The position numbers and the translations under genes are program-made. 64,000 nt of DNA. Origin: Myxococcales bacterium (lineage in GTDB: Bacteria; Myxococcota_A; Polyangia; Palsa-1104; JAEUJZ01). The DNA is taken from positions 97,708-161,707 of the forward strand of contig JAEUKB010000098.1 of the NCBI GenBank assembly GCA_016794365.1, read 5' to 3'. The notes beneath the pieces are model-generated. The model saw only the letters and a program-made list of their open reading frames with translations. It ran no database searches and was not told the DNA's origin. Shown piece by piece: positions 36,669 through 45,617 of the stretch (the first letter of the stretch is position 1; the number at the start of each line of letters is the position of its first letter).

Positions 36669-38710
36669 GCGCTCTGTTTTCACAGGCTGCGAAGCTCAAA
36701 GAAAAGGCGCTGCACACGCTGCGGACACACTGGCTGACGACACGCTTTGTCCAGTATCGACAGCGACGACAGCAGAGCTTTGGAATGGATCTGTCTGGAC
36801 TGATCTGTCCAGGGATTCCCAACCTGGTCTCGATCATCTTGCCGGTCTATAACGGAGCCGATCTATTACCCTCCGCGATCGATTCGATCTTAGCGCAAGA
36901 TCATCCACACTGGGAGCTCATCATCCTAAACGATGGATCGCAAGATGAGACACCGCAGCTTGCCGATTCCTATGCAGCGCGCGATCCGCGTATTCGCGTC
37001 ATTCATCAGGAAAATCGCAAGATTCCCAAGACCCTGTCACGCGGCTTTCGGCTCGCACGCGGAGAGTTCCTGACCTGGACTTCCGCCGACAACCGGCTGC
37101 GTCCGTCCTTTCTGCGTCAGATGCTGGACTGTCTTGTGCGACATCCGCACTGGGATCTGATCTACGCAGACCAAGATCTGATCGACGCGAACGGACAACC
37201 ACTGCGCGGCAGCGACTTCTTTTCAGCGTGGCAGCAGCCAGTCGGAAGTGAACACCTACAGCTTCCAATGAAGACCGAGCTGCTGCATGCCGGAAGCAAC
37301 TTTGTCGGTGCTGCGTTTCTATATCGCAGCCGCGTTGCGCACCTGCTTGGCGACTACAGCAGTCAGCGATTTACCGTCGAAGACTACGACTACTGGCTGA
37401 TCTGTAACACGCTGCTTTCGCTGCATCACGCAGACTTTTCAAATCCAGTCTATGAATACCGCTTTCATGACAACTCACTCACCGCGCGCGCCAAAGAGCT
37501 ACGGATCTCCACTGCGCGGGAGCGACTGCTGGTGTTCGATGGAATCCGACAGCAGCTCTGCCTAACACCCCTCTCTTGGATCTGTGAAGGCTCCGAAAGT
37601 ACAGGCTCCTCGACGCTGCGCAAGGAACTCTGTGATCAGCTCTGCCAGCTTGGACACACGCTCCTTACGCGGCGCGAGCTGTCACAGCGCACGGTCCCAA
37701 GTCAGCTTCATCAGGTCGTGTATCTACAGCTGGGTCACAGCTTTGAGTGTCTCCAGCCGCCTCCCCCTTCCCTTCCCAGCGGAGTCCTGACCGCATTCCT
37801 TCTCTGCGATGATACGCTCCCAACCAGCGCACATACGAAGTGGGATGTCGTCGCTGCGCTTGGTCCGGGACAGACTCCCAAGCTGATGGACGGATACCAA
37901 GGACTGCTGCGTGCAGACACCGTGACGACCCTGATCCGCGCGCTGGACTGTCGTAGCCGTGCAGAGCTGTTGCGTCGCTATGAACAGCGCATGAAGGAGC
38001 CCGCGAAGTGGGACACAGTGACCGTTCTTCTCGACGGAGACATGCCAGATTCCCAGCTTCGCGCAGTGATTCATTCCCTGCTTCTACAGCAGCTTTGTAC
38101 GCAGCCTTTCAGCCAAGATGGCGCGAATCCCAAACAAGCAGAAGCATCCCAGCAGCTGGCACCAACGTGCTGCAACTTGGAAGTGTTGCTGCTGACCCGC
38201 ACAGAGAATGCGCACGCTGTCAAAGTCTGCAAGGCACTGACCACCGCACAAATTGGTACAGGTTTAGCGACGGTAAAAGTCCTTCATCTGTCTGACTGTC
38301 CTGCGCGCTGGCAGCTTGCGGCAGCCGTGGCAGAGTCAAGCGGTGCAGTGGTGGTTGCGCTCGATCGTCCGCTGCAAAGTCGGCGCGCACTTAGCGATCT
38401 GTGGGATCAGCTGGTGCAGCATCCTGAGCTGGCGCTGCTTCTTTCTTCGCCTTCTGCACGACTGTCTTCCGTTCGTACGCGAGCCTTTGCTGGGCGACGG
38501 CAGCCGCTGCTTGAGATTGGCGCACTCCGCAGCACCAAGTCCGCGCTGTTTCCAAGTGTACTAAGCCAGTTGGAAGCGCGCAGTCAGCTTCAGCGTCTTG
38601 GCTATCAAGTTGCGCACAGTCAGCTTCACAAGCCACGGTCACTGACCATCTTGCCAACTCAGCTTCGCGCCGCTTACGAAGTGATTTCCCAGAGTCTGCA
38701 AGGTCAGTAA
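36665..38710 (+). CDS. GT2 glycosyltransferase with long unassigned C-terminal region
   Basis: A 681-aa protein starting at the ATG of 36665 inside the previous stop; the longer in-frame extension to 36551 lies within the upstream gene. Residues 50-290 are a GT2 domain (LVSIILPVYNGADLL, LNDGSQDETPQ, FLTWTSADN, YADQDLID, VEDYDYWLI). The GT2 part is clearly paralogous to the GT2 module of the 1521-aa protein, sharing the TWTSADN core and flanking helix. The C-terminal 380 residues are alpha/beta and show no familiar motif; they include VTVLLDGDMPDSQLRAVIHS, which faintly resembles a second, degenerate GT2 start. It is the last gene of the glycan run. Confidence 0.88.
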   Translation: MSALFSQAAKLKEKALHTLRTHWLTTRFVQYRQRRQQSFGMDLSGLICPGIPNLVSIILPVYNGADLLPSAIDSILAQDHPHWELIILNDGSQDETPQLADSYAARDPRIRVIHQENRKIPKTLSRGFRLARGEFLTWTSADNRLRPSFLRQMLDCLVRHPHWDLIYADQDLIDANGQPLRGSDFFSAWQQPVGSEHLQLPMKTELLHAGSNFVGAAFLYRSRVAHLLGDYSSQRFTVEDYDYWLICNTLLSLHHADFSNPVYEYRFHDNSLTARAKELRISTARERLLVFDGIRQQLCLTPLSWICEGSESTGSSTLRKELCDQLCQLGHTLLTRRELSQRTVPSQLHQVVYLQLGHSFECLQPPPPSLPSGVLTAFLLCDDTLPTSAHTKWDVVAALGPGQTPKLMDGYQGLLRADTVTTLIRALDCRSRAELLRRYEQRMKEPAKWDTVTVLLDGDMPDSQLRAVIHSLLLQQLCTQPFSQDGANPKQAEASQQLAPTCCNLEVLLLTRTENAHAVKVCKALTTAQIGTGLATVKVLHLSDCPARWQLAAAVAESSGAVVVALDRPLQSRRALSDLWDQLVQHPELALLLSSPSARLSSVRTRAFAGRRQPLLEIGALRSTKSALFPSVLSQLEARSQLQRLGYQVAHSQLHKPRSLTILPTQLRAAYEVISQSLQGQ

Positions 38711-38727
38711 AAGCCGCTACGCTGCCA

Positions 38728-39690
38728 CTAGGAACCGTCGATGCAGAACGGCTCCAGCGCCGGAAGCTCACCCACTGGAAGCTTACCGCCCACATTGGGA
38801 ACACAGGCCCGCAGTCCCAGATCACAGACATACAGTCCGCTGTTCCGAATGCCGGGCTTTTCGCAGTCTGCATCTTGATTACAGACCTGTAGATAGTAGC
38901 CTTTGACCTCAATGGGAGACAGTCCGTACTTGGGTACACCGTAATAGGAAGAGCGCGCAGGACGACAGGTTGTCGTCGCTGTGTCTGCCACCACACAGTA
39001 TCCGGTCGGCCACGGAACGTCCGTTTCGCGCAGACAGACTCCGTTTGTCCCGCAGCCACTGTCTTGCTTACAGCTTGCCCCCAGCTTGACTCCGCAGTTT
39101 GCGACATCGGTTCCCATCGTCACCGCAACGTCGCAGCGCTGCGGCAAGGACAGCGGATACAGACCTTCAGGCATCACCAAAGAAGTGGGAGAAGCCCACG
39201 CCGGAAGCTCCGCAGGAACGAAGGCAAACACCCGATTGGGAAGGACTCCGACGAAGGAATCTCCGTCGGAAAAATAGCCATTTTGATCTTTGTCGAGGTA
39301 CGCCAAAAGTCGCGCGATGCCAAAGCCACGACTCAGTCCGCTGGCTGTCCGTGCAATGTGTTCCGCGCCCGGATGCTGATACATGTTCAGCACAAACGGT
39401 GCTCCAAGCGGCGTGGACATCGACGCAGAGCGCTGCTCAACAAGCTCCGCAGGATGGGTTCCTCGCTCTCCTTTCGGATTCCAAAACAGCGCCACCCGAA
39501 CGTGATCAACGCCTTCGATCTGCGCGGCTCTGGTATCGGTATTCCCTGTCACCTGCCACAGTGACAGACCTTGAAACTGAGCATCCACCAGCGCATCTCC
39601 ACAGCCGAAACAGAGAAGTCCGAAAGCAGCCAGCAGCGACGATGCAGCAGCAGTCTTTGGCGTGCCTTGTGTGTGCGTTAGAAGCGCCAT
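38728..39690 (-). CDS. Lipoprotein of unknown function
   Basis: A 320-aa product from the ATG at 39688-39690, giving a signal peptide ending in a lipobox (LLCFGC). The C-terminal third contains Cys-rich stretches of the kind SCKQDSGCGTNGVC and CNQDADC, which look like short disulfide-stabilised modules frequent in delta-proteobacterial surface lipoproteins. A DKDQNGYFSDGDS segment resembles an EF-hand-like calcium loop. Its start overlaps the end of the caspase-like gene by 13 bases, implying a shared transcript. Confidence 0.8.
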   Translation of the reverse strand: MALLTHTQGTPKTAAASSLLAAFGLLCFGCGDALVDAQFQGLSLWQVTGNTDTRAAQIEGVDHVRVALFWNPKGERGTHPAELVEQRSASMSTPLGAPFVLNMYQHPGAEHIARTASGLSRGFGIARLLAYLDKDQNGYFSDGDSFVGVLPNRVFAFVPAELPAWASPTSLVMPEGLYPLSLPQRCDVAVTMGTDVANCGVKLGASCKQDSGCGTNGVCLRETDVPWPTGYCVVADTATTTCRPARSSYYGVPKYGLSPIEVKGYYLQVCNQDADCEKPGIRNSGLYVCDLGLRACVPNVGGKLPVGELPALEPFCIDGS

Positions 39691-41303
39691 ACTCCGCCTC
39701 CTGCGACCCACCACGTGAAGACAGATCGCGTTGTACTTGCTGACTCTTCACCGCTCATGATGTTGGCACCGCGAAACAGACTTGCCACTGGACCCAGCTC
39801 TAGGCGCAGACCCAGACCCGATACAAGCTGCCGCTCGATGGCAAACAGCGCAGAAAATCCCAGTCCAAAGGAGCTGCGGTCAGTGACCGTACGCAGCGTC
39901 GGAGCAAAGCGCTGTGCATACCACGTTCCTTCCATCGCCACCCCAAATGCGAGCGAGAACCACGGAAGGTCAACATAGCGCGAAAGAAGCAGCGCAAGTC
40001 CCAGTTCATAATGACGCGAGGACAGTCCGCCATCGATCGATACAAGCGCTGCGGTGCTGCCGCGAAGACGTGCTCCCACAGTCAGCCAAGGCAGATCGGC
40101 GGAATAGCCAAGCACGGCATTCGCCGTCGGGGCTTCTCCCATAAGGAGTGCTCCGCGTGCGCCCGCAAGGAGGTTTACACCATGCACAGAGACACGCGCA
40201 CCACCCCGCTTGCGAACCAGCTGATCGTAGCGTACCGATCGAAAGGACTGTGTATCCAGATCGACCTCTTGGCCCGGTAAGAGTGTGACCAGATACTCGC
40301 GATATTCATGACTGCCGCGCCGCTGGATAAAGTACGTTCCGCGTGGCAGCGCAATCACACCGCGATCATGGGTGGTGCTCAGCTCTGCGACGACAGCACC
40401 GCTTTCCTTTTCTTCTGTCACCAAGTACGTTCCGGCTTGGGACAAGCGCAGACGACCGATGTTCTGCTCGGCTCCGCTGAGCGTAGTCAGGACCAGATCG
40501 CCGCTTCCTTTGACATCATAGGAATAGGTTGGATGCTGAAGGGAAAGCGTCTGTCCACTGGAACGGAGTGTCTGCGCATAGCTGTAGGCATAGGCTTCTG
40601 AAAGCGTTACTTTTCCGTCGCCATTCCGATCAGCCGCGCCGCGCAGGGCATTCACCAAGTGATGCGAAAAGAACGATGCGCGCAGTCGATCGGACTCTTG
40701 GCTGGACTCTCCTGCTGTGCTGGAAGAGATCATCGCGGTGCCTTCCGCTTCGACGCGATCCTCGATGCGAATCGCAAACTCTGGCGCACTGCGCATTCCT
40801 TTGACGCGCGTCACCGAGCCAGAGCGACAGGCATCGACCACCAAGATCCGCATCGTAGCCGCAGAGCCAGCGACCAGCGCACGAAGCTCTTCCATCGGGA
40901 GTCGCGTACCTCGCAAATGCAAAGACTCTGCATCTGCGTGACCGGAGTAAAACACCACCAGCGCTGTGTTTTTTCCATCCGCAGCGCGGGCACGTAGCGC
41001 GGCATTGATGCCCAGCAGAGTCCTTCGCACGGTCTCTGTATGTTCATCCAGCAGCATCCGTACTCGGTCGGAAGCCACTCCACCTTGCGTGCGCAGCACT
41101 TCAGCAAACTCGCGGGCATCGCGCTCTCCGTACAGAAGCTGAACCTCATCCGCATTGCCGCGATTGTTGCCAATCACAACCAGCCAAGTCTCTTCAGGAA
41201 GTGCCTGTGCCAGCACTCCGTACAGCAGCACACACCAGATGCCAAACCATCGGAGTCCAAGCAAGACACGGCGGACTCTGTTTCTAGCCAGCACATACTT
41301 CAT
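39678..41303 (-). CDS. Exported caspase-like peptidase with C-terminal beta-barrel-like domain
   Basis: A 541-aa protein from the ATG at 41301-41303. Hydrophobic residues 14-33 form a signal or anchor. The caspase (C14) domain spans about 38-270, with the catalytic His in VVFYSGHADA (H122) and Cys in ILVVDACRSGS (C159). The S1-side region ISSSTAGESSQESD is also present. A DRNGDGKVTLSEAY EF-hand-like loop follows. Residues 290-390 form beta-rich, PEGA-like segments. The last 150 residues alternate hydrophobic and polar residues and end in WWVAGGGVWRF, a C-terminal Phe typical of outer-membrane barrels. I infer a periplasmic or outer-membrane-tethered peptidase. It is co-transcribed with the downstream lipoprotein. 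Confidence 0.85.
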   Translation of the reverse strand: MKYVLARNRVRRVLLGLRWFGIWCVLLYGVLAQALPEETWLVVIGNNRGNADEVQLLYGERDAREFAEVLRTQGGVASDRVRMLLDEHTETVRRTLLGINAALRARAADGKNTALVVFYSGHADAESLHLRGTRLPMEELRALVAGSAATMRILVVDACRSGSVTRVKGMRSAPEFAIRIEDRVEAEGTAMISSSTAGESSQESDRLRASFFSHHLVNALRGAADRNGDGKVTLSEAYAYSYAQTLRSSGQTLSLQHPTYSYDVKGSGDLVLTTLSGAEQNIGRLRLSQAGTYLVTEEKESGAVVAELSTTHDRGVIALPRGTYFIQRRGSHEYREYLVTLLPGQEVDLDTQSFRSVRYDQLVRKRGGARVSVHGVNLLAGARGALLMGEAPTANAVLGYSADLPWLTVGARLRGSTAALVSIDGGLSSRHYELGLALLLSRYVDLPWFSLAFGVAMEGTWYAQRFAPTLRTVTDRSSFGLGFSALFAIERQLVSGLGLRLELGPVASLFRGANIMSGEESASTTRSVFTWWVAGGGVWRF

Positions 41304-41488
41304 GACAACGTCTGCTTGTAGCGAAGGGAGTGATTGCTGTTCCAACAGCTGCAAATCATTTGCAATTCGGAAGCAGACCATCAGCGTAGCGCGAATGCTC
41401 CACGCTTGGACCCCCCGAGTCTTCTACTTGCGCAGTCTGGACCAAACGGCACGCGCACGATGTCCGATCGGCCTGGTACAGTAGCGAC

Positions 41489-42799
41489 ATGGAAGAAGCG
41501 AAGATTCCGACGGACACAAGCGAGCACGGAACCTTGCCGCAGCGCGAGAGTGCGCTCGTAGGAAAGCGCGTGGTGCTTGGGATTTCAGGTGGCATCGCGG
41601 CCTACAAAGCAGCAGAGCTGGTCCGGCTTCTGCGCAAGGCAGGGGCTACGGTGCAAGTGGTGATGACCAAGGCTGCGCAGGCGTTCATCACGCCGCTGAC
41701 GCTCCAGACGCTGTCGGGTCGGAAGGTGGCCACAGAGCTGTTCGATCTGACCCAGGAATCGGAGATCGGTCACATCTCGATCGCGGACTCTGCGGATCTG
41801 CTGATGATTGCGCCAGCGACGGCAGATGTCTTGGCGAAGCTGTCTTTGGGACTGGCCGATGATCTGCTAAGTACGGTTGCGCTCGCGAGTGCGGCGCCGC
41901 TTTTGGTCTGTCCGGCGATGAACGTCAACATGTGGAACAAGCCGCAGGTGCAGCATCACGTCGCGCAGCTTGCCGCGTTTGGTGCGTACATCGTCGGGCC
42001 CGCGCCGGGAGAGCTGGCCTGTGGCTGGGTCGGGCCGGGACGGATGGTTGAGCCCGCCGAGATTGTCGCGTCAACAGAGTCGATCTTGTCGGCGCAGCAG
42101 CGCAAAGATCTGCGGGGCCGCTGGGTGGTGATCACCGCCGGACCGACGTATGAACCGCTCGATCCGGTGCGCTTTATTGGCAATCGCTCGTCGGGAAAGA
42201 TGGGCTTTGCGCTGGCCGCAGATGCAGCGGCGCGGGGTGCGGAAGTGACGCTGATTGCCGGTCCGGTTGCGCTCGATACGCCGCCGGGTGTGCATCGGAC
42301 AAACGTCGAGAGTGCGAAAGAGATGGCGCAAGCGGTGCTGCCGCTGCTCGATCGGAGCCGTCCGCCGGACTGTGTGGTGATGGCTGCTGCCGTCGCTGAC
42401 TATCGACCAAGTGAAGTGGCGACGCGCAAGCGCAAAAAGCATGAGCTTGGCCAAAGTCCAGCGATCGCGCTGACGGAAAACCCGGACATCTTGCGCTCGC
42501 TCGGACAAAAGCGAGGAAAGTCAGCGACGCTGCTGGTGGGATTTGCGGCGGAAACGCACGATGTGGAAGCCTATGCTCGACGCAAGCTGACGGAAAAAGG
42601 CTGTGACGTGATCATCGCGAACAACGTCGCGGAAGACGGCAGCGGCTTTGGCACCGACACCAATCGTGTCACCATCTTGACCCGTCGCGAGGAAGGCTCC
42701 GTCGAGGTCGTGCCGCTGCCGCTGCTCAGCAAGGCTGCCGTGTCGGACAAGATCTGGTCGCACTTGCTGTCGCTGCTGCCCGCACAGCCGAAAGGGTAG
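41489..42799 (+). CDS. coaBC: Bifunctional phosphopantothenoylcysteine decarboxylase / phosphopantothenate-cysteine ligase
   Basis: A 436-aa enzyme for two steps of coenzyme A synthesis. The N-terminal flavoprotein (CoaC) part has GISGGIAAYKAAELVRLL, the active His in IGHISIAD, and PAMNVNMWNKP. The C-terminal CoaB part has ITAGPTYEPLDPVRFIGNRSSGKMG, MAAAVADYRP and GFAAETHD. Length is slightly longer than usual because of about 25 extra N-terminal residues; an internal start cannot be excluded. It is divergent from the caspase-like gene and convergent with the histidine kinase fragment. Confidence 0.96.
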   Translation: MEEAKIPTDTSEHGTLPQRESALVGKRVVLGISGGIAAYKAAELVRLLRKAGATVQVVMTKAAQAFITPLTLQTLSGRKVATELFDLTQESEIGHISIADSADLLMIAPATADVLAKLSLGLADDLLSTVALASAAPLLVCPAMNVNMWNKPQVQHHVAQLAAFGAYIVGPAPGELACGWVGPGRMVEPAEIVASTESILSAQQRKDLRGRWVVITAGPTYEPLDPVRFIGNRSSGKMGFALAADAAARGAEVTLIAGPVALDTPPGVHRTNVESAKEMAQAVLPLLDRSRPPDCVVMAAAVADYRPSEVATRKRKKHELGQSPAIALTENPDILRSLGQKRGKSATLLVGFAAETHDVEAYARRKLTEKGCDVIIANNVAEDGSGFGTDTNRVTILTRREEGSVEVVPLPLLSKAAVSDKIWSHLLSLLPAQPKG

Positions 42800-42808
42800 C
42801 GACGGAAG

Positions 42809-44806
42809 TTAGTGACTGCGCTCATCGGAGCTAACCGCTTCGAGCAGCGAGATCTCTGCCGTCGAGCACTGTCGCCACTCACCGAGTGGAATCACCACAT
42901 CAAAGCAGGTTCGGTCACCGCGTCGCTCAGCGACGATCTCCCAGCCGTGGGCGCGCACCAGTCGATGGGTAATCGCCAGCCCAAGCCCGGTCCCTTGCGG
43001 CTTGGTCGTAAACCACGGCTCGAATATGCGAGCGACGGGAGCCGAGAAGCCTGGACCTTCGTCCCACACGATCACGCGCAGCGGACCTTCGGGATCGATC
43101 ACCGACGCGAGCCCGACGCTGCGACCGGACGGACAAGCATCGATCGCGTTGGCCAAAAGATTCAGCAAGATCTGAATGAGCGCATCGGGATCGGCCAGCA
43201 CTTCGAGCCCTTCTTTGATCTCCATCTTCAGCGACTGCGACAGCAGCTTGTCGGCGAGCAGCAGCCGCACATGCTCGGTCACCGAGCGCAGCGACACAGG
43301 CCGAGGCTGCACCGTCCGCGACAGCGCCATCTTGCGCATGCGATCGGCCATTCGTTCCAGTCGCGACACTTCTTCTTTTCCGATGTCGAGATCCTCGGCC
43401 CAGTCCGTCTCACTGAGCGGCTTGCCCTGATGCAGCGTTCGTTCCTGGCGCTCGATCAGCATGCGAAAGAAGTTGATGGGAAAGCGAATCTCGTGGGCAA
43501 TCTCGGCGGCCATCGTCGAGATCGCGCGATCCAATCGCTCTCTGTGCGCGCTGTGTTCCGCCCGTCGCAGCTCGTCTAGCTCTTCGAGAGCGATCGCGTT
43601 GGCCAGTGCGAGTGCCGCCTGATGCGCGATCGTCAGCAGCAGCTCTTGATCCAAGCTGGTAAAGAGCTGGCCCCGCAGCTTGGGCGACACGACGAGCACA
43701 CCGATCACTTGCTCTCGGAAGCGCACCGGAACCAGCAGCCACGCCCACAAGTTGGGGTTGCTCTTGCGCATCGCGCGATCGGAATCGACGAACACGACGC
43801 TGCCGTGACACAGCATGTCGAGCTGCTCGGGACGCAGATGATCGACGCCAGCACCGCGCAGCGCCCGACGAATCGCACGCTGGGTCAGACGAAACAGGGT
43901 ACGGCCTGAATCGACACCGCTGTCCGGCATGGCCAACAGCGGAACATTTGAGCTATGTCCCGGATCACTCGGCGGCGGCACCGATCCTTCGGTCCGCGAC
44001 AGCGCCACTCCGTCGATTCCCGGCTCACGCTGCTGTCGTACCCGACGTGGAGAGCTAACCGCCACCAGCTTGGCCCGCGAGCAGGCACAGACCGTCGTCA
44101 CGGTTCGCTCGACCGTCTCGATCACCGACGAGCGCGTCCGCAAGTCAGTAAAGCGAACGATCAGCTCATCGACGGTCGATCGATACAACGCTTCCGCCGG
44201 AAACAGTCGCGCCGCCAGCCATCGTCCCAAGAAGCTGTGGGCCGGACCAGCGACGCTGACCAGAGCCACCAGCGCCACCACTTGCACCGGCTGCGGCAGC
44301 ACCGATCCGATGCGAATCAACAGCAGCATCAGCAGACCGCCCATAAAGCTCAGGATCGCAATCAGCAGCCGTCGCAGCCCCGCCCCCGGCACCACCAGCG
44401 CGCTGTCCCACAGATCGTGCCGCACCATCGCCACAATCAGCGCCAGCGCACAGAGCAGCCCAATCGGTAGCGCCAGCATCAGCACATGCAGTCCACAGAG
44501 CTGCGGAATGTGAACGGTGACCGCGAAAAACAGGTGCATCGGGAAGATCGTCACCGTCGCCAGCAGCGCTTGCGCCCGCCGACGTTGAACCAGCGCTACG
44601 GTCCGATAGGTCATGGCCAGCAGCGCCACCACCGACGAAAGCAGCGCCAGAAGCTCCACCACATCGCGGCCCAGACTGCTCCACGGACCATCGAGCACCA
44701 GCGACATCACCACCAGAATCACCAGCGCAGCATCCATGCCTCGCAGCGCACCATGTAGCCACGGCCAGCGCAGCAGCGCCGGAATCCGCACTGGAAAGAA
44801 CAGCAC
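42809..44806 (-). CDS. Sensor histidine kinase, C-terminal fragment of a split gene
   Basis: A 665-codon frame from a GTG at 44804-44806 that remains open further upstream without another plausible start. It begins in the middle of a membrane domain (LFFPVRIPALLRW and about five further helices), then a GAF-like domain (about 210-395, LLVPVRFREQVIGVLVV). The transmitter follows with H-box EIAHEIRFPINFF, N-box LLNLLANAIDAC, G-boxes WDEGPGFS and GTGLGLAITHRLV. The first helix and probable N-terminal helices are missing. They are found in frame at 56540-57115, joined here by an identical 27-bp repeat. I therefore read this as the distal part of one gene interrupted by an 11.7-kb insertion. No response regulator is adjacent. 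Confidence 0.88.
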   Translation of the reverse strand: MLFFPVRIPALLRWPWLHGALRGMDAALVILVVMSLVLDGPWSSLGRDVVELLALLSSVVALLAMTYRTVALVQRRRAQALLATVTIFPMHLFFAVTVHIPQLCGLHVLMLALPIGLLCALALIVAMVRHDLWDSALVVPGAGLRRLLIAILSFMGGLLMLLLIRIGSVLPQPVQVVALVALVSVAGPAHSFLGRWLAARLFPAEALYRSTVDELIVRFTDLRTRSSVIETVERTVTTVCACSRAKLVAVSSPRRVRQQREPGIDGVALSRTEGSVPPPSDPGHSSNVPLLAMPDSGVDSGRTLFRLTQRAIRRALRGAGVDHLRPEQLDMLCHGSVVFVDSDRAMRKSNPNLWAWLLVPVRFREQVIGVLVVSPKLRGQLFTSLDQELLLTIAHQAALALANAIALEELDELRRAEHSAHRERLDRAISTMAAEIAHEIRFPINFFRMLIERQERTLHQGKPLSETDWAEDLDIGKEEVSRLERMADRMRKMALSRTVQPRPVSLRSVTEHVRLLLADKLLSQSLKMEIKEGLEVLADPDALIQILLNLLANAIDACPSGRSVGLASVIDPEGPLRVIVWDEGPGFSAPVARIFEPWFTTKPQGTGLGLAITHRLVRAHGWEIVAERRGDRTCFDVVIPLGEWRQCSTAEISLLEAVSSDERSH

Positions 44807-44827
44807 GAACTCTATCAGCGCGGACTG
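44801..44827. repeat. 27-bp direct repeat, left copy (split point of histidine kinase gene)
   Basis: This 27-base sequence (begins CAGCACGAACTC, ends GCGCGGACTG) is identical and in the same orientation to 56540-56566. On the minus strand it encodes QSALIEFVL in the same frame in both copies. Sequence on either side of the two copies differs completely. Confidence 0.9.
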
Positions 44828-44935
44828 TGCGACGAGACATGTGTAGCGATGCGCGCAAAAGGGAAGCGGCAGGGAAACGATGCAGTGGAGAAAATTGCGA
44901 TGCGCTCTGTGCTTCTTGTATATGAAGCGCGCTCG

Positions 44936-45391
44936 ATGAGTATTTGTCAGCCACGCTTCTGGGCCCTTCTCGCGGTGCTCTCGCTCCTGCTGGAGCTATG
45001 GCAAGGCGGAAGATCTATGGCTGTGTGGTCAGACTCCGCAACGATTGCAGCGTCTGTTCGAGCGTCGCGCGCTGCCAGTGAGCGCGCAGGTGCGAGCAGT
45101 CGTTCAGACAGTCCATCAGACGATGAATCCGAAGAAGCTTCGGATGAAGATCACGATCCAGAGTCTGCGCAGGAAGCAGATGACGAGTCGGAACCAGAGC
45201 CAGACAGAGAAGCAGAAGACGATGACGAAGATCCAGCGAAGAGATCCTCGCAGCTTGTCTCTGTGATTGCGCACAGTACGTACGGATTTCTCGGTCAGCG
45301 TAGCAGGAAAAAGATACGGTTTTTCGTTGCTGACAAGCTCTCTGATCTGACCCATCGGGAAGCCCCAGAAAGACCTCCACGCGCGGCATAG
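44936..45391 (+). CDS. Small acidic protein with N-terminal hydrophobic segment
   Basis: A 151-aa frame from the ATG at 44936. An alternative start at 44900 exists. Residues 9-21 (WALLAVLSLLLEL) form a signal-like helix. Residues 50-100 are dominated by Asp, Glu and Ser (for example DDESEEASDEDHDPE), then a basic segment follows. The strong acidic bias argues for a real protein product, but no family is recognised. It is the first gene inside the putative insertion and points toward the SulP gene. Confidence 0.45.
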   Translation: MSICQPRFWALLAVLSLLLELWQGGRSMAVWSDSATIAASVRASRAASERAGASSRSDSPSDDESEEASDEDHDPESAQEADDESEPEPDREAEDDDEDPAKRSSQLVSVIAHSTYGFLGQRSRKKIRFFVADKLSDLTHREAPERPPRAA

Positions 45392-45617
45392 GAACACCGA
45401 GCAAGACCGTCGTCGAACGATCCGAACCCAAGCGCAAAGGACCGCAGCGTACGCACAAGTACGCACGGACTGACGACGCAGCGGCCAGGATCTGTCAGCG
45501 GTCTTCCACGCGTGTTCTCTGTCATCGGTGTAGGAAGTCACGCAGCGTTCCATTGGAGCGCTGTAGGTCGATGCTCATACGCGCCTGCGTGTGAGCGTTC
45601 TCGCTCTGGGAGCGAAC

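Noticed and set aside
45116..45553. A hydrophobic minus-strand frame opposite the acidic protein
   Set aside because: Its apparent membrane stretch (IVFCFSVWLWFRLVICFL) is the reverse complement of Asp/Glu codons on the plus strand; the plus-strand acidic frame is the better reading, although coding here is not certain.
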